A DNA stretch of 64,000 bases from Roseateles sp. SL47 (GTDB lineage: Bacteria; Pseudomonadota; Gammaproteobacteria; Burkholderiales; Burkholderiaceae_C), in assembly GCF_026625885.1 (NCBI RefSeq), contig NZ_CP113068.1, positions 124,001-188,000 on the forward strand, read 5' to 3'. The notes beneath the pieces were generated by a model, which saw nothing but the letters and a program-made list of their open reading frames with translations, was not told the DNA's origin and made no database searches. A program made the translations under genes and the position numbers. Shown in pieces: positions 53,973-63,063 of the stretch (the first letter of the stretch is position 1; the number at the start of each line of letters is the position of its first letter).

Positions 53973-55166
53973 ATGAAAATCGAATCGATTCGACTGAAGA
54001 ACTTCAAGGCATTTCGTGATGTACACCTGAAAGATATCCCTTCTTTTTTAGTCGTCGTGGGTGCTAATGGGTCGGGCAAGTCCACCTTGTTCGACGTCTT
54101 TGGTTTTCTGCATGACTGCCTGAAGGGCAATGTGCGCCAAGCACTCGACAAGCGAGGGCGCTTTGCCGAAGTACTTAGTCGCGGTTGTGATCAGGCAACG
54201 GACACGATCCTCATCGAGGTGCAGTACCGGATGGAGCTCACGGGTGTCGAACGCTTAGTCACTTACTCGCTGGAGATCGGCGAGCGCAACGGCTCACCCG
54301 TCGTGAAAAAGGAGTTGCTCAGATACAAGCGTGGCCGATATGGAAGCCCGTATCACTTCCTCAGCTTTGCCAATGGGGAGGGCTATGCCATCACCAACGA
54401 AGAGGAGTTCAACACTGCCGACGAAGAACTCGATCGCGAGACTCAGAAAGTGGCTGCAGATACCTTGGCCATCAAGGGCCTTGGGCAGTTCGAGCGCTTC
54501 AAGGCAGCCAATGCGTTCCGGCGGCTGATCGAGAACTGGCATGTGTCGGACTTCCACATCAATGCGGCGCGCGGCCGGAAGGACGCTGCGGGAGATGCCG
54601 AGCATCTTTCCGAATCCGGTGAGAACCTACCCTTGGTCGCTCGCTATCTGCACGAGCAGCATTCGGAGGTATTCACCGGAATATTGCAGGCTATGGCGCG
54701 ACGTGTTCCGGGCGTGGCGTCCGTTGAGCCCAAACTGATGGACGACGGCTACCTCACTTTGCGCTTCCAGGACGGTTCGTTCAAAACGCCGTTCCTTGAT
54801 CGCTATGTGTCGGATGGCACGATCAAGATGTTTGCCTACCTTGTGCTCTTGCACGACCCCAAGCCACACCCCCTCTTGTGTGTAGAGGAACCTGAGAACC
54901 AGCTCTACCCGCAGTTGATGCCCGAGCTGGCCGAAGAGTTCCGCAGCTACGCGACTCGCGGCGGTCAGGTTTTCGTGACGACACACTCCCCAGATTTCCT
55001 CAATTCGCTGGAGTTGGACGAGGTCTGCTGGCTCGTCAAGCGGGACGGGTGCACTGAAATCCATCGCGCCAAGGACAACGGGCAGATTGCCGCATATGTC
55101 GCCGAGGGTGATCAGCTCGGATACCTGTGGAAGCAGGGTTTCTTCGATGGGGTCGATCCGCAATGA
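53973..55166 (+). CDS. AAA/SMC-type ATPase of a putative two-gene defence module
   Basis: 397 residues of the ABC/SMC-like AAA_21 (AAA_15) group. Walker A is GANGSGKST (residues 30-38), the ABC signature-like motif is SDGTIK (280-285), Walker B is LLCVEEPEN with Glu pair 305-306, and the switch His is in THSPDFL (H338). The start MKIESIRLKNFKAFRDVHL is typical of RecF/OLD-type ATPases. No coiled-coil arms and no fused TOPRIM domain are present; the next gene appears to supply the partner, and the two genes share ATGA. Related ATPases occur in OLD, PARIS, AbiL and RloA systems. Function is inferred, not shown. Confidence 0.88.
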   Translation: MKIESIRLKNFKAFRDVHLKDIPSFLVVVGANGSGKSTLFDVFGFLHDCLKGNVRQALDKRGRFAEVLSRGCDQATDTILIEVQYRMELTGVERLVTYSLEIGERNGSPVVKKELLRYKRGRYGSPYHFLSFANGEGYAITNEEEFNTADEELDRETQKVAADTLAIKGLGQFERFKAANAFRRLIENWHVSDFHINAARGRKDAAGDAEHLSESGENLPLVARYLHEQHSEVFTGILQAMARRVPGVASVEPKLMDDGYLTLRFQDGSFKTPFLDRYVSDGTIKMFAYLVLLHDPKPHPLLCVEEPENQLYPQLMPELAEEFRSYATRGGQVFVTTHSPDFLNSLELDEVCWLVKRDGCTEIHRAKDNGQIAAYVAEGDQLGYLWKQGFFDGVDPQ

Positions 55167-55744
55167 GGGAGCTGGTGTTTTTGCTTGAGGAGCGGTCTGC
55201 AAGTGCCATGCTTGACGCGCTGTTGCCGCGTATGCTGGATGAAAGCATCGCTGTCCGCTGCGTTCCGTTCGAGGGAAAGCAAGACCTTGAAAAGCAGTTG
55301 ACTCGCCGAATTCGTGCTTACCAGAACCCAAGAGCGCGCTTCATCGTGCTCCGCGACCAGGACAGCAACCCGGACTGCGTTGCAGTGAAGCAGCGCTTGC
55401 TTGCGCTGTGTGCAGAGTCGGGCAAGGCGAATATGTGCCTGGTTCGAATCGCTTGCCGTGAACTGGAGACGATCTATCTGGCAGACCTGCGAGCGGTCGA
55501 GCAGGCTCTTGCGATGCAAGGCCTGACACGCCAGCAACAGGTTGGGAAATTCCGCGACCCGGACAGACTAGGCAGCCCGAGCCAGGAGCTCAGAAAGCTG
55601 ACAAAAGGCCGATACGAAAAGGTCGCGGGGTCGAGGCTCATTGGACAGCACCTGGATCTCGGAAACGGGCGTTCTCCGAGCTTCCGCAACCTGATCACCG
55701 CGATCCGACGCATGGAGCATGAACTGCTCCTCGAGCAAGCATGA
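55163..55744 (+). CDS. DUF4276-like protein, putative TOPRIM-like effector partner of the ATPase
   Basis: 193 residues from the ATG at 55163, overlapping the ATPase stop. It resembles DUF4276 proteins: an N-terminal FLLEERSA block (E9, E10), FIVLRDQDSNPDC with acidic pair D65/D67 in the middle, and the family block ACRELETIYLAD (E100, E102). This spacing of Glu and DxD residues is like TOPRIM nuclease folds, so it may be the toxic or nucleolytic partner released or controlled by the ATPase. In the family this gene is usually found directly after an AAA ATPase. Its stop overlaps a third start (ATGA at 55741). Confidence 0.75.
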   Translation: MRELVFLLEERSASAMLDALLPRMLDESIAVRCVPFEGKQDLEKQLTRRIRAYQNPRARFIVLRDQDSNPDCVAVKQRLLALCAESGKANMCLVRIACRELETIYLADLRAVEQALAMQGLTRQQQVGKFRDPDRLGSPSQELRKLTKGRYEKVAGSRLIGQHLDLGNGRSPSFRNLITAIRRMEHELLLEQA

Positions 55745-55887
55745 ATACCTTCGCTCTCGGTCGGAACGTCTGGAGTTTCTGCCACAAGCCGCGCGACGAC
55801 GGCGTGAGCGATGGCGCCCACCTGTTATTCCTCAGCTCACGGCACTTGAATGCATGGGCGTGCTCAGACCTGACTCGCCACCTCTAG
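55741..55887 (+). pseudogene. Truncated type I restriction-modification methylase (hsdM) start
   Basis: A 48-codon frame that begins with the ATGA overlap to the DUF4276-like gene. Residues 10-31 (NVWSFCHKPRDDGV...AHLLFL) resemble the N-terminal W-S-x-C...LRDDG...YLLFLKM block of HsdM methyltransferases, with a small internal deletion. The frame then drifts and stops at TAG, which is the same CTAG that ends the convergent GH15 gene. It is a remnant left by deletion of the rest of a restriction locus. The match is by eye and needs a profile search. Confidence 0.55.
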
Positions 55888-57677
55888 ATCTGCGAATCCC
55901 ACGGCCTGGACAAGCGCATCGCCCCATTGATGATGCCCACCATCGAATAGGTCTGCGGGAAGTTGCCCCACAGTTCCCCAGTGACCGGATGCGTGTCTTC
56001 CGACAGCAGGCCCAGAGGGTTGCGGGAGGCCAGCAGCGCTTCAAAAATCTCCCGCGCTTCCTCCGTCCGCCCGATGCGGGCCAGTGCATCAATGCGCCAG
56101 AACGCGCAGATGTTGAAAGCCGTTTCGGGTCGCCCGAAGTCATCCGGCGCCTCATAACGACGCATGTGCGGCCCATCGCAGAGTGAGGCCTGCAAAGCAT
56201 CAACCGTGCTGACGAAGCGCGGGTCCTTGGGGTCGATGAATCCGACTTCGGCCATCAGCAGCACGCTGGCGTCGAGGTCCTTGCCGCCGAAGCTCTCCAC
56301 AAACGCCTGACGGTGATCGCTCCAGGCATTCTGCAGAATCTTGTTGCGGATGATCTCCGCCCGCTCCCGCCACAGGGCTGCCCTCTGCGGCACTTTCAGC
56401 ACGGTGGCAATCTTGGCCAGCCTGTCGCAAGCGGCCCAGTTCATCAGCACGGACGAGGTGTGCACCCGGGAGCGGGTCCGCAACTCCCACATGCCGGCAT
56501 CGGGTTTGTCGTGAATGGCATAGGCCTGCTCACCAATGCGCTCCAGCAGCGCAAACTCATTGAGGCCCGCGCGTTGATGCAGGCGGTGATCAAAGAAGGC
56601 CTGGGCCGAGCCCAGCACGATGTTGCCGTAGACATCGTGCTGGAAATGCTCATACGCCTGATTGCCCGCGCGTACCGGACCATTGCCCCGATAGCCGCGC
56701 AGATGATCCACCGTCTGCTCGGTCAGGCGATGCTCCAGCCCAATGCCGTAAAGCGGCTGCACATGCCCATCCCGGGATTGCGCCACCACATTGCGCAACC
56801 AGCGCAGGTAGTCCTCCATCGTGCCGGTCTCGGAAAGGCTGTTGAGGGCGCGCACCACAAAAAATGCGTCTCGCAGCCAGCAGTAGCGGTAGTCCCAGTT
56901 GCGCTGGGTGCCGGGAGCCTCCGGCACGCTGGTCGTCATGGCGGCCACGATGGCGCCGGTCTCCTCATACAGGCACATCTTCAGCGTGATGGCCGCGCGG
57001 ATCACCGCATCCTGCCATTCCAGCGGAATCGCCAAGCGCCGGGTCCAGTCCCGCCAATAGTTGATCGTCTGCTCCTCCAGGCGGCGGGCGGTGTCTTCCA
57101 CGCCACCGTCCAGTGTCTCGTCCGGGCCGAAGATGAAGCTCATCGGCATGTCCAGCGAGAACTGCGTTTCGTCGAGGATGTAGGTGAGCGGTGCGTTGGA
57201 GGTCAGCCGCACCACAAAGCGTGGGCCGACAAAACGGATGTGATTGCTGCCCCGGGTGCGCACCGGCCGCGCGGCCCCCCAATCCACCACCGGACGCAGC
57301 ACCACACGGATCTGCGGACGGCCTTCCAGCGGGCGGATGCGCCGCACCAGCATCATCGGGCGGAAGGGCCGGTCGTGCAGGAAGAAGCGCGGCATGAAGT
57401 CCGTGACTTCAATCGCATTGCCGTGGGTGTCGTAGAGGCGCGTGCGCAGCACGGCGGTGCCGTGATCGTAGGCCTGCTCGCTGTGGGAGAAGTCTTCCAG
57501 CATGATCTGGAAGGTGCCGTCCGGCACCACGCCCTCGGGAGAATCGATGAGCGCATGGAACATCGGGTCGCCATCAAAGCGCGGCGCACAGGCCCAGACC
57601 ACTCGGGCCTGATCATCAATGAGCGCGCTGACCGCGCAGTTGCCCACCAGACCCAGCTTCAGCGATGCCACATCCAT
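55884..57677 (-). CDS. Glycoside hydrolase family 15 protein (glucoamylase/trehalase-like)
   Basis: 597 residues from the ATG at 57677 (MDVASLKLGLVGNCAVSALID), chosen because the N-terminal GH15 beta domain begins here (NCAVSALIDDQARVVWACAPRFDGDPMF); the frame to 57836 adds a non-family stretch. The (alpha/alpha)6 barrel shows RNWDYRYCWLRDAFF, HTSSVLMNWAACDRLAKIA, ASVLLMAEVGF and WGNFPQTYSMVGIINGAMRL. The family hydrolyses alpha-glucans or trehalose in the cytoplasm. In many relatives it lies among otsA/otsB trehalose genes, which are absent here; downstream of its stop is the island junction. Confidence 0.9.
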   Translation of the reverse strand: MDVASLKLGLVGNCAVSALIDDQARVVWACAPRFDGDPMFHALIDSPEGVVPDGTFQIMLEDFSHSEQAYDHGTAVLRTRLYDTHGNAIEVTDFMPRFFLHDRPFRPMMLVRRIRPLEGRPQIRVVLRPVVDWGAARPVRTRGSNHIRFVGPRFVVRLTSNAPLTYILDETQFSLDMPMSFIFGPDETLDGGVEDTARRLEEQTINYWRDWTRRLAIPLEWQDAVIRAAITLKMCLYEETGAIVAAMTTSVPEAPGTQRNWDYRYCWLRDAFFVVRALNSLSETGTMEDYLRWLRNVVAQSRDGHVQPLYGIGLEHRLTEQTVDHLRGYRGNGPVRAGNQAYEHFQHDVYGNIVLGSAQAFFDHRLHQRAGLNEFALLERIGEQAYAIHDKPDAGMWELRTRSRVHTSSVLMNWAACDRLAKIATVLKVPQRAALWRERAEIIRNKILQNAWSDHRQAFVESFGGKDLDASVLLMAEVGFIDPKDPRFVSTVDALQASLCDGPHMRRYEAPDDFGRPETAFNICAFWRIDALARIGRTEEAREIFEALLASRNPLGLLSEDTHPVTGELWGNFPQTYSMVGIINGAMRLSRPWDSQI

Positions 57678-57867
57678 AACCCTATCCCCTTGTCTGCCCG
57701 TTCGGATGAAGCACCAGACGGCAGGAAACGTGCCATGGGTACCTGCCCCCCACGGGGCCGCACCGGCGGCGAAGCGTGGGGAGAGGCCTGCGCAGGCCGA
57801 GATTGGATGTGTATCGCGTTGTTCGGCCGCTTTCAAGGCGGCGGAACCACGGGAGGACCTGGTGGGG

Positions 57868-59124
57868 TCAGGTCAGGGTGACACGAGCAAACTTGCGCTT
57901 GCCGACTTGCACCACCATCTGGCCTGCGTTGAGCTTCAGGCCCTTGTCGGTGACGGTATCGCCGTCAATCTTGACGCCGTTCTGCTCAATCATGCGGTTG
58001 GCCTCACTGGTGGAAGGCACCAGTCCAGCTTGCTTGAGCAGGGCGCCGATACCCAGCGGCGCGCCGCTCAGCGCCACCTCGGGGATGTCGTCGGGAATGC
58101 CACCCTTGGCGCGGTTGTTGAAGTCGGCCTCGGCTTCATCGGCCGCCTGCGTGCTGTGGAAGCGGGCCGTGATCTCCTTGGCCAGCAGCACCTTCACTTC
58201 CTTCGGATTACGGCCGGCCTCGACCTCGCGCTTCAGCACCGCAATCTCGTCGATGCTGCGGAAGCTCAGCAGGTCATACCACTTCCACATCTGCACATCG
58301 CTGATCGACAGGATCTTTGCAAACATGCTGTTGGCCGGCTCGGTGATGCCCACATAGTTGTTCTTGGACTTGGACATCTTCTCGACGCCGTCCAGCCCTT
58401 CCAGCAGTGGCATGGTCAGGATGCACTGCGGCTCCTGGCCGTATTCGGCCTGCAGATGGCGGCCCATCAGCAGGTTGAATTTCTGGTCGGTCCCGCCCAG
58501 TTCCAGGTCGGACTTCAGCGCCACCGAGTCGTAGCCCTGCATCAGCGGGTAGAGGAATTCATGCACCGAGATCGGTGTGCCGGCGGCAAAACGCTTGGTG
58601 AAGTCGTCCCGCTCCATCATGCGAGCCACCGTGTATTTGGCGGCCAGCTGAATCATGCCGCGCGCGCCCAGCGGGTCGCTCCATTCGCTGTTGTAGCGGA
58701 TCTCGGTACGGGCCGGGTCCAGCACCAGGCTGGCCTGCTTGTAGTAGGTCTCGGCGTTGTGCTTGATCTGCTCGGGCGTGAGCGGCGGGCGGGTGGCGTT
58801 GCGGCCGGATGGGTCGCCGATCATCGACGTGAAGTCGCCGATCAGGAAGATCACCTGATGCCCCAGATCCTGCAGCTGGCGCATCTTGTTGAGCACCACG
58901 GTGTGGCCGATGTGGATGTCCGGTGCGGTCGGGTCCAGGCCCAGTTTGATGCGCAGGGGCACGCCGGTGGCTTCCGAACGCGCCAGCTTTTTCAGCCACT
59001 CGTCTTGTGGCAACAGTTCTTCACAGCCTCGCAGCGATTGCGCCAGGGCCTGCTGAACGCGATCGGTGATCGGAAATTCCGGTTTGCTGGAAGGACTGGA
59101 CGGCTGGGTTCGGGCATCGGACAT
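57868..59124 (-). CDS. tyrS: Tyrosyl-tRNA synthetase
   Basis: 418 residues. Class I motifs HIGH ([13 protein letters not shown]) and KMSKS ([12 protein letters not shown]) are intact, with [13 protein letters not shown] and [17 protein letters not shown] of the tyrosine and adenylate sites. A C-terminal S4 RNA-binding domain (about residues 350-415) ends KRKFARVTL. It charges tRNA-Tyr. Divergent from the M23 peptidase gene, an arrangement common in Proteobacteria. The 190-nt gap to the GH15 start holds no recognised element. Confidence 0.97.
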   Translation of the reverse strand: MSDARTQPSSPSSKPEFPITDRVQQALAQSLRGCEELLPQDEWLKKLARSEATGVPLRIKLGLDPTAPDIHIGHTVVLNKMRQLQDLGHQVIFLIGDFTSMIGDPSGRNATRPPLTPEQIKHNAETYYKQASLVLDPARTEIRYNSEWSDPLGARGMIQLAAKYTVARMMERDDFTKRFAAGTPISVHEFLYPLMQGYDSVALKSDLELGGTDQKFNLLMGRHLQAEYGQEPQCILTMPLLEGLDGVEKMSKSKNNYVGITEPANSMFAKILSISDVQMWKWYDLLSFRSIDEIAVLKREVEAGRNPKEVKVLLAKEITARFHSTQAADEAEADFNNRAKGGIPDDIPEVALSGAPLGIGALLKQAGLVPSTSEANRMIEQNGVKIDGDTVTDKGLKLNAGQMVVQVGKRKFARVTLT

Positions 59125-59269
59125 GGAGCTACATCACCCGCACGGGGCTTACATAAAGTCTTGATTTAGCGGGTTTTCTAGCATGCTGCGAGAAGCCCCG
59201 CCGCTATACTTGCCGCAGTTTTGCAGGGTGGTGCTGGTGGCAATTACCGTTCCCGCGCTGGTCTTGCAA

Positions 59270-59321
59270 AAGTTGCCGAGAGAAGTTGCCGAGAGAGTTT
59301 GCCAAGAGAGGTTGCCGAGAA
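59270..59321. repeat. Four 13-bp direct repeats between tyrS and the M23 peptidase gene
   Basis: Units at 59270, 59283, 59296 and 59309 follow A[AG][GT]TTGCC[GA]AGA[GA]; the first two are identical. They lie in the 334-nt divergent region. Confidence 0.7.
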
Positions 59322-59458
59322 CGGCTGCCGATTCTAGGTCATCCGATCTCTCGGTCAGCCGGCAAACCCGCTGTATTCGACCGCACGCGTCCGGCGCTTT
59401 CTGCGCGGTGTGTTGTGTGGATTCCGTCACCCACCGTCTGCAGGATGTCTCGCGCGTG

Positions 59459-60844
59459 ATGAATTGGTCTGAGGAATGGAAGCGCATTCAGCGCTCGCTG
59501 GTTCGCGTGGAAGGCTTTGCGGCTCGGCATCCACGTGCCCTGACAGGAACGGTGGTGGGTCTGCTGGGGGGCTTCGCGGTCACCGCGTTCGGCATTGCCC
59601 CGCTGGCCCCCGATGCGGCCGACCTGAATCAGCACGAAATCACTGAAGCCATCGTCCCGCAATCGCTGGACGAGCAGCTCGCTCAACTGGCAGCGTTCGA
59701 TCCCGGCCTGTCGCGCACTGACGTGACCCGCGCCGCCGATACGGCTGACACCCTGCTTAAGCGCATGGGCGCCTTTGACCCTGCCGCCGCACTGTTCCTG
59801 CGTCATGACCCCACCGCCAAGCGGCTGCTGCAAGGCCGTGTCGGCAAGCGTGTGCAAGTCGTGGCCACTGCCAGTGGTCAAGTGCAAAGCATCGTGGCCC
59901 GCTTCCAGGCCGAGAAGCCTGAACAGCAGGATAGCTTTTTCACGCGGCTGAGCATCACCCGCGAGGGTGATCACTTCGTGTCCAAATGGGAGACCGCTCG
60001 TTTGGAAAGCCAGGTGCGCCTGGGCAGCGGCACCATCCGCAGCTCGCTGTTTGCCGCCACCGACGAAGCCAACATCCCGGACGCCATTGCCTCGCAACTG
60101 GCGGACATGTTCTCCGGCGACATCGACTTCCATCGCGAACTGCGCAAGGGTGACCGCTTCACCCTGGTGTATGAAGTCCTGACCGCCGACGGCGAACCGA
60201 TCAACTGGGACGGCCGTGCCGGCCGCCTGCTGGCATCGGAGTTCGTCAACAACGGCAAGAGCTACCAGGCCGTCTGGTTCAAGGACAGCGCCAATGGCAA
60301 GGGCAGCTATTACGGGTTTGACGGCGAAAGCAAACGCCGTTCGTTCCTGGCCAGCCCGATGGAGTTTTCGCGTGTGACCTCCGGTTTCGCGATGCGCTTC
60401 CATCCCATCCTCAAGACCTGGCGGCAGCATCAAGGCATCGACTACGGTGCCCCGACCGGTACGGCGGTTCGCACCGTCGGCGACGGCACGGTGGCCTTTG
60501 CCGGATGGCAAAACGGCTTCGGCAACGTGGTCCAGATCAAGCACAACGGCGACCGCATGACGGTGTATGGGCATCTGAGCCGCATCGACGTCAAGCGCGG
60601 TGAGCGGGTGGAACAGGGCGAGAAGATTGGTGCGGTCGGCGCGACCGGCTGGGCCACCGGCCCTCATCTGCATTTTGAATTCCGCGTGAACGGCAAGCAG
60701 GTGGACCCGCGTGTGATCGCCCGCGCTTCGGAATCGGTGGCGCTGCCGGCAACGGCCCGTGCCGCCTTCCAGACGCAACTGGCGGCCGCGAAGACCCAGC
60801 TGCAGGCAGCCGCCACGCTGGGTGACGGCGTGGTGGGCGAATAA
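59459..60844 (+). CDS. M23 family metallopeptidase (murein endopeptidase, MepM-like)
   Basis: 461 residues from the ATG at 59459 (MNWSEEWKRIQRSLVRVEGF); the frame to 59183 runs through the 13-bp repeats and was rejected. One N-terminal membrane anchor (about residues 24-46) and an OapA/LysM-like region lead to the LytM domain with zinc ligands in HQGIDYG and HLHFEFRVNG. It cleaves peptide cross-links in peptidoglycan. The tyrS/M23/anmK order is conserved in Proteobacteria. Confidence 0.92.
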   Translation: MNWSEEWKRIQRSLVRVEGFAARHPRALTGTVVGLLGGFAVTAFGIAPLAPDAADLNQHEITEAIVPQSLDEQLAQLAAFDPGLSRTDVTRAADTADTLLKRMGAFDPAAALFLRHDPTAKRLLQGRVGKRVQVVATASGQVQSIVARFQAEKPEQQDSFFTRLSITREGDHFVSKWETARLESQVRLGSGTIRSSLFAATDEANIPDAIASQLADMFSGDIDFHRELRKGDRFTLVYEVLTADGEPINWDGRAGRLLASEFVNNGKSYQAVWFKDSANGKGSYYGFDGESKRRSFLASPMEFSRVTSGFAMRFHPILKTWRQHQGIDYGAPTGTAVRTVGDGTVAFAGWQNGFGNVVQIKHNGDRMTVYGHLSRIDVKRGERVEQGEKIGAVGATGWATGPHLHFEFRVNGKQVDPRVIARASESVALPATARAAFQTQLAAAKTQLQAAATLGDGVVGE

Positions 60845-60996
60845 GCCAGCCGGCAGGCTGCCAGCGCTTGATGCTGACCCTGGCGGATGATCGCTTGATC
60901 CGCCAGACTGCGACTTTGGCCACCGAGCAATCCGGCGGCGCCTGAGCAGGCACCGCCCCGGATCTTTCACACGACCACACCGCCCCGCCCCTCTCT

Positions 60997-62115
60997 ATGG
61001 CCGTCGATCTCTACATCGGCCTGATGTCCGGCACCTCCCTGGATGGGGTGGATGCGGTGCTGCTCAGCGTGGACGGTGCCGGCCACGTCCAGGCCCGGGC
61101 GCATGGCCATCATGCTTTTAACCCCGAGCTGAAAACCGAACTGCTGGCGCTCAATACGGCGGGCGACAACGAACTGCAGCGCGCCGCACTGGCCGCCAAT
61201 GCGGTGGCGCGAGCCTATGCCAGCGTGACCCGCGAGCTGCTGCTGGCACAGGGGCTGGCTCCTCGGGCCATCCGGGCGCTGGGTGCGCACGGTCAGACGG
61301 TGCGCCACCGCCCCGGTGAATTTGACGGCGTGGGTTTCACGCTGCAGTTGCTCAATCCAGCCCTGTTGGCCGAACTGACCGGCATCGGTGTGGTGCACGA
61401 CTTCCGCAGCCGCGACCTCACCATCGGCGGCCAGGGCGCACCCTTGGTGCCAGCCTTTCATCGCGCCGTCTTTGGACAGGCGCACACCGACGTGGTGGTG
61501 CTCAACATCGGCGGCATCAGCAATGTGAGCCTGCTGAATGCCGACGGCTACAGCGGTGGATTTGATTGCGGCCCTGGCAACTGCCTGATGGACGGCTGGA
61601 TGCAGCGACATCAAGGTGAAGCGTACGACGCCGGTGGCCTGTGGGCGGCTCAAGGTCAGGTGCTGCCGGGGCTGTTGACCGATTTGCTGGCCGAGCCCTT
61701 TTTTCACCAGCCGCCACCGCGCAGCACAGGACGCGACCTCTTCCATCTGCAATGGCTGGACAACCGTCTGGCCACTCATCCGGGCAGCCGCCCGGTGGAT
61801 GTGCAGGCCACGCTGCTGGAGCTCAGCGCCCGTTGCGTGGCAGACAGCCTGACGCGTTTTGCCCCGGGACAATGGCAGCAGCTGATGGTGTGTGGCGGGG
61901 GCGCCTTTAATGAACGTCTACTGCAGCGGCTGCAGGCCCTGCTGCCCACGCTCAGCGTGACCACCACTGAGAGCCAGGGCCTTCCACCCATGCTGGTGGA
62001 AGGGGCCGCCTTCGCCTGGCTGGCGATGCGCTGGGTGCGGCACCTCAGCGGCAATCTGCCGGCCGTCACCGGCGCCAGTGGCGAACGGGTGCTGGGCAGC
62101 TATACGCCGGCCTGA
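60997..62115 (+). CDS. anmK: Anhydro-N-acetylmuramic acid kinase
   Basis: 372 residues. It opens and phosphorylates anhMurNAc from turned-over peptidoglycan to MurNAc-6-phosphate. The ATP motif GLMSGTSLDGVDA, GAHGQTVRHRP, NIGGISNVSLL and FDCGPGNCLMDGW are all present. Lies 152 nt downstream of the M23 gene on the same strand. Confidence 0.96.
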   Translation: MAVDLYIGLMSGTSLDGVDAVLLSVDGAGHVQARAHGHHAFNPELKTELLALNTAGDNELQRAALAANAVARAYASVTRELLLAQGLAPRAIRALGAHGQTVRHRPGEFDGVGFTLQLLNPALLAELTGIGVVHDFRSRDLTIGGQGAPLVPAFHRAVFGQAHTDVVVLNIGGISNVSLLNADGYSGGFDCGPGNCLMDGWMQRHQGEAYDAGGLWAAQGQVLPGLLTDLLAEPFFHQPPPRSTGRDLFHLQWLDNRLATHPGSRPVDVQATLLELSARCVADSLTRFAPGQWQQLMVCGGGAFNERLLQRLQALLPTLSVTTTESQGLPPMLVEGAAFAWLAMRWVRHLSGNLPAVTGASGERVLGSYTPA

Positions 62116-62147
62116 ATCCCATCAGGTGCGGAGCAGCGCGGAACGAC

Positions 62148-62177
62148 GGCGCGGAACGGCGCGGAACGGCGCGGAGC
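62148..62177. repeat. Three 10-bp repeats (GGCGCGGAAC) after anmK
   Basis: Units at 62148, 62158 and 62168 (the last ends GAGC); a related unit sits at 62135. Confidence 0.55.
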
Positions 62178-62257
62178 AACGCGGCATGATGCGGAAGAGC
62201 CTGGCAGATCCAGAAGGCACAGCTTCACCCGGCTGACCCAAGTTCGCCTGGGTCTAC

Positions 62258-62320
62258 CAGGTTGCCCAGGCCCACCAGGTCTGCTAGGTCCGCCAAGTCT
62301 GCCGGATCTGCCAAGTCTGC
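62258..62320. repeat. Seven degenerate 9-bp repeats in the anmK-erpA gap
   Basis: Units of the type CAGGTCTGC / CAAGTCTGC. The 323-nt gap otherwise holds only the erpA terminator. Confidence 0.65.
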
Positions 62321-62386
62321 CCAGGTGGACAAGATAGCCCCTATAGCCTTGTTCGCGCAGACGGCCTTGGTGGCCCAGAAATGACA

Positions 62387-62406
62387 AAACCGCCCGGAGG
62401 CGGTTT
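62387..62406 (-). terminator. Intrinsic terminator of erpA
   Basis: On the minus strand an 8-bp AAACCGCC/GGCGGTTT stem with a TCCG loop, running into TGTCATTTC. It could also stop anmK readthrough from the other side. Confidence 0.75.
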
Positions 62407-62438
62407 CTCACTTCGGCGCAGGGCCGTGGGGGCGTCGG

Positions 62439-62819
62439 TCAGACCGAGAAGCTGGAGCCGCAACCGCAGGTGGTCGTGGCATTGGGGTTCTTGATGACGA
62501 ACTGGGCGCCCTGCAGGTCTTCCTTGTAGTCGATCTCAGCGCCCATCAGGTATTGCAGGCTCATGGCGTCGATCAGCAGCGTGACGTCGTTCTTCGTCAT
62601 CTGCGTATCGTCGTCATTCACAGCCTCATCAAAGGTGAAGCCGTACTGGAAGCCGGAGCAGCCACCGCCCTGCACAAACACGCGCAGCTTCAGCTCGGGG
62701 TTGCCCTCTTCCAGCACCAGCTCGCGCACCTTCTCAGCCGCAGAGTCGGTGAAGACCAGCGGCGCCGGCATGCCGTCGGTGGTGAGAGCGGCGGTGGATT
62801 CGAGAACTGCAGTGCTCAT
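62439..62819 (-). CDS. erpA: Iron-sulfur cluster insertion protein ErpA
   Basis: 126 residues of the A-type carrier family with the three cluster cysteines C54 ([11 protein letters not shown]), C118 and C120 (TTCGCGSSF). It delivers Fe-S clusters to apo-enzymes such as IspG/IspH. A minus-strand CATAAT -10 lies at 62858-62863, about 40 nt before the ATG. Confidence 0.96.
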   Translation of the reverse strand: MSTAVLESTAALTTDGMPAPLVFTDSAAEKVRELVLEEGNPELKLRVFVQGGGCSGFQYGFTFDEAVNDDDTQMTKNDVTLLIDAMSLQYLMGAEIDYKEDLQGAQFVIKNPNATTTCGCGSSFSV

Positions 62820-62857
62820 GCTGGATCCTGGATGGATAAGTCCGGTGAATTGGAGGG

Positions 62858-62863
62858 ATTATG
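62858..62863 (-). promoter_or_regulatory. Candidate -10 element of erpA
   Basis: CATAAT on the minus strand (5 of 6 to consensus), 38 nt before the start codon. No good -35 is visible. Confidence 0.35.
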
Positions 62864-63063
62864 ACAAAGTGGGGCGCCAGGCGGGGTGCCACCTTGCTAA
62901 AGCCCTGCTGGCAATGAGGCAGGCCGCACAGTTCGAAGCAGCTCCGAGGCACTTTCGCGAAGCACTTCTCCAGGCTGATGCGGAGGAGGTTCCTCAGCCC
63001 GACTCAAGCGGGCGCGCTGCCCCGCCCTGCCCATCAATCACATGGCGCCGCTTGGTTCCAACC

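Noticed and set aside
55884..57836. The longer GH15 frame starting at 57836.
   Set aside because: The added 53 residues have no family similarity; the GH15 N-terminal domain begins at the ATG at 57677.
59183..59458. An N-terminal extension of the M23 peptidase.
   Set aside because: The extension is Arg/Cys-rich, includes the 13-bp repeats and lacks a ribosome site; the ATG at 59459 gives a family-like start.
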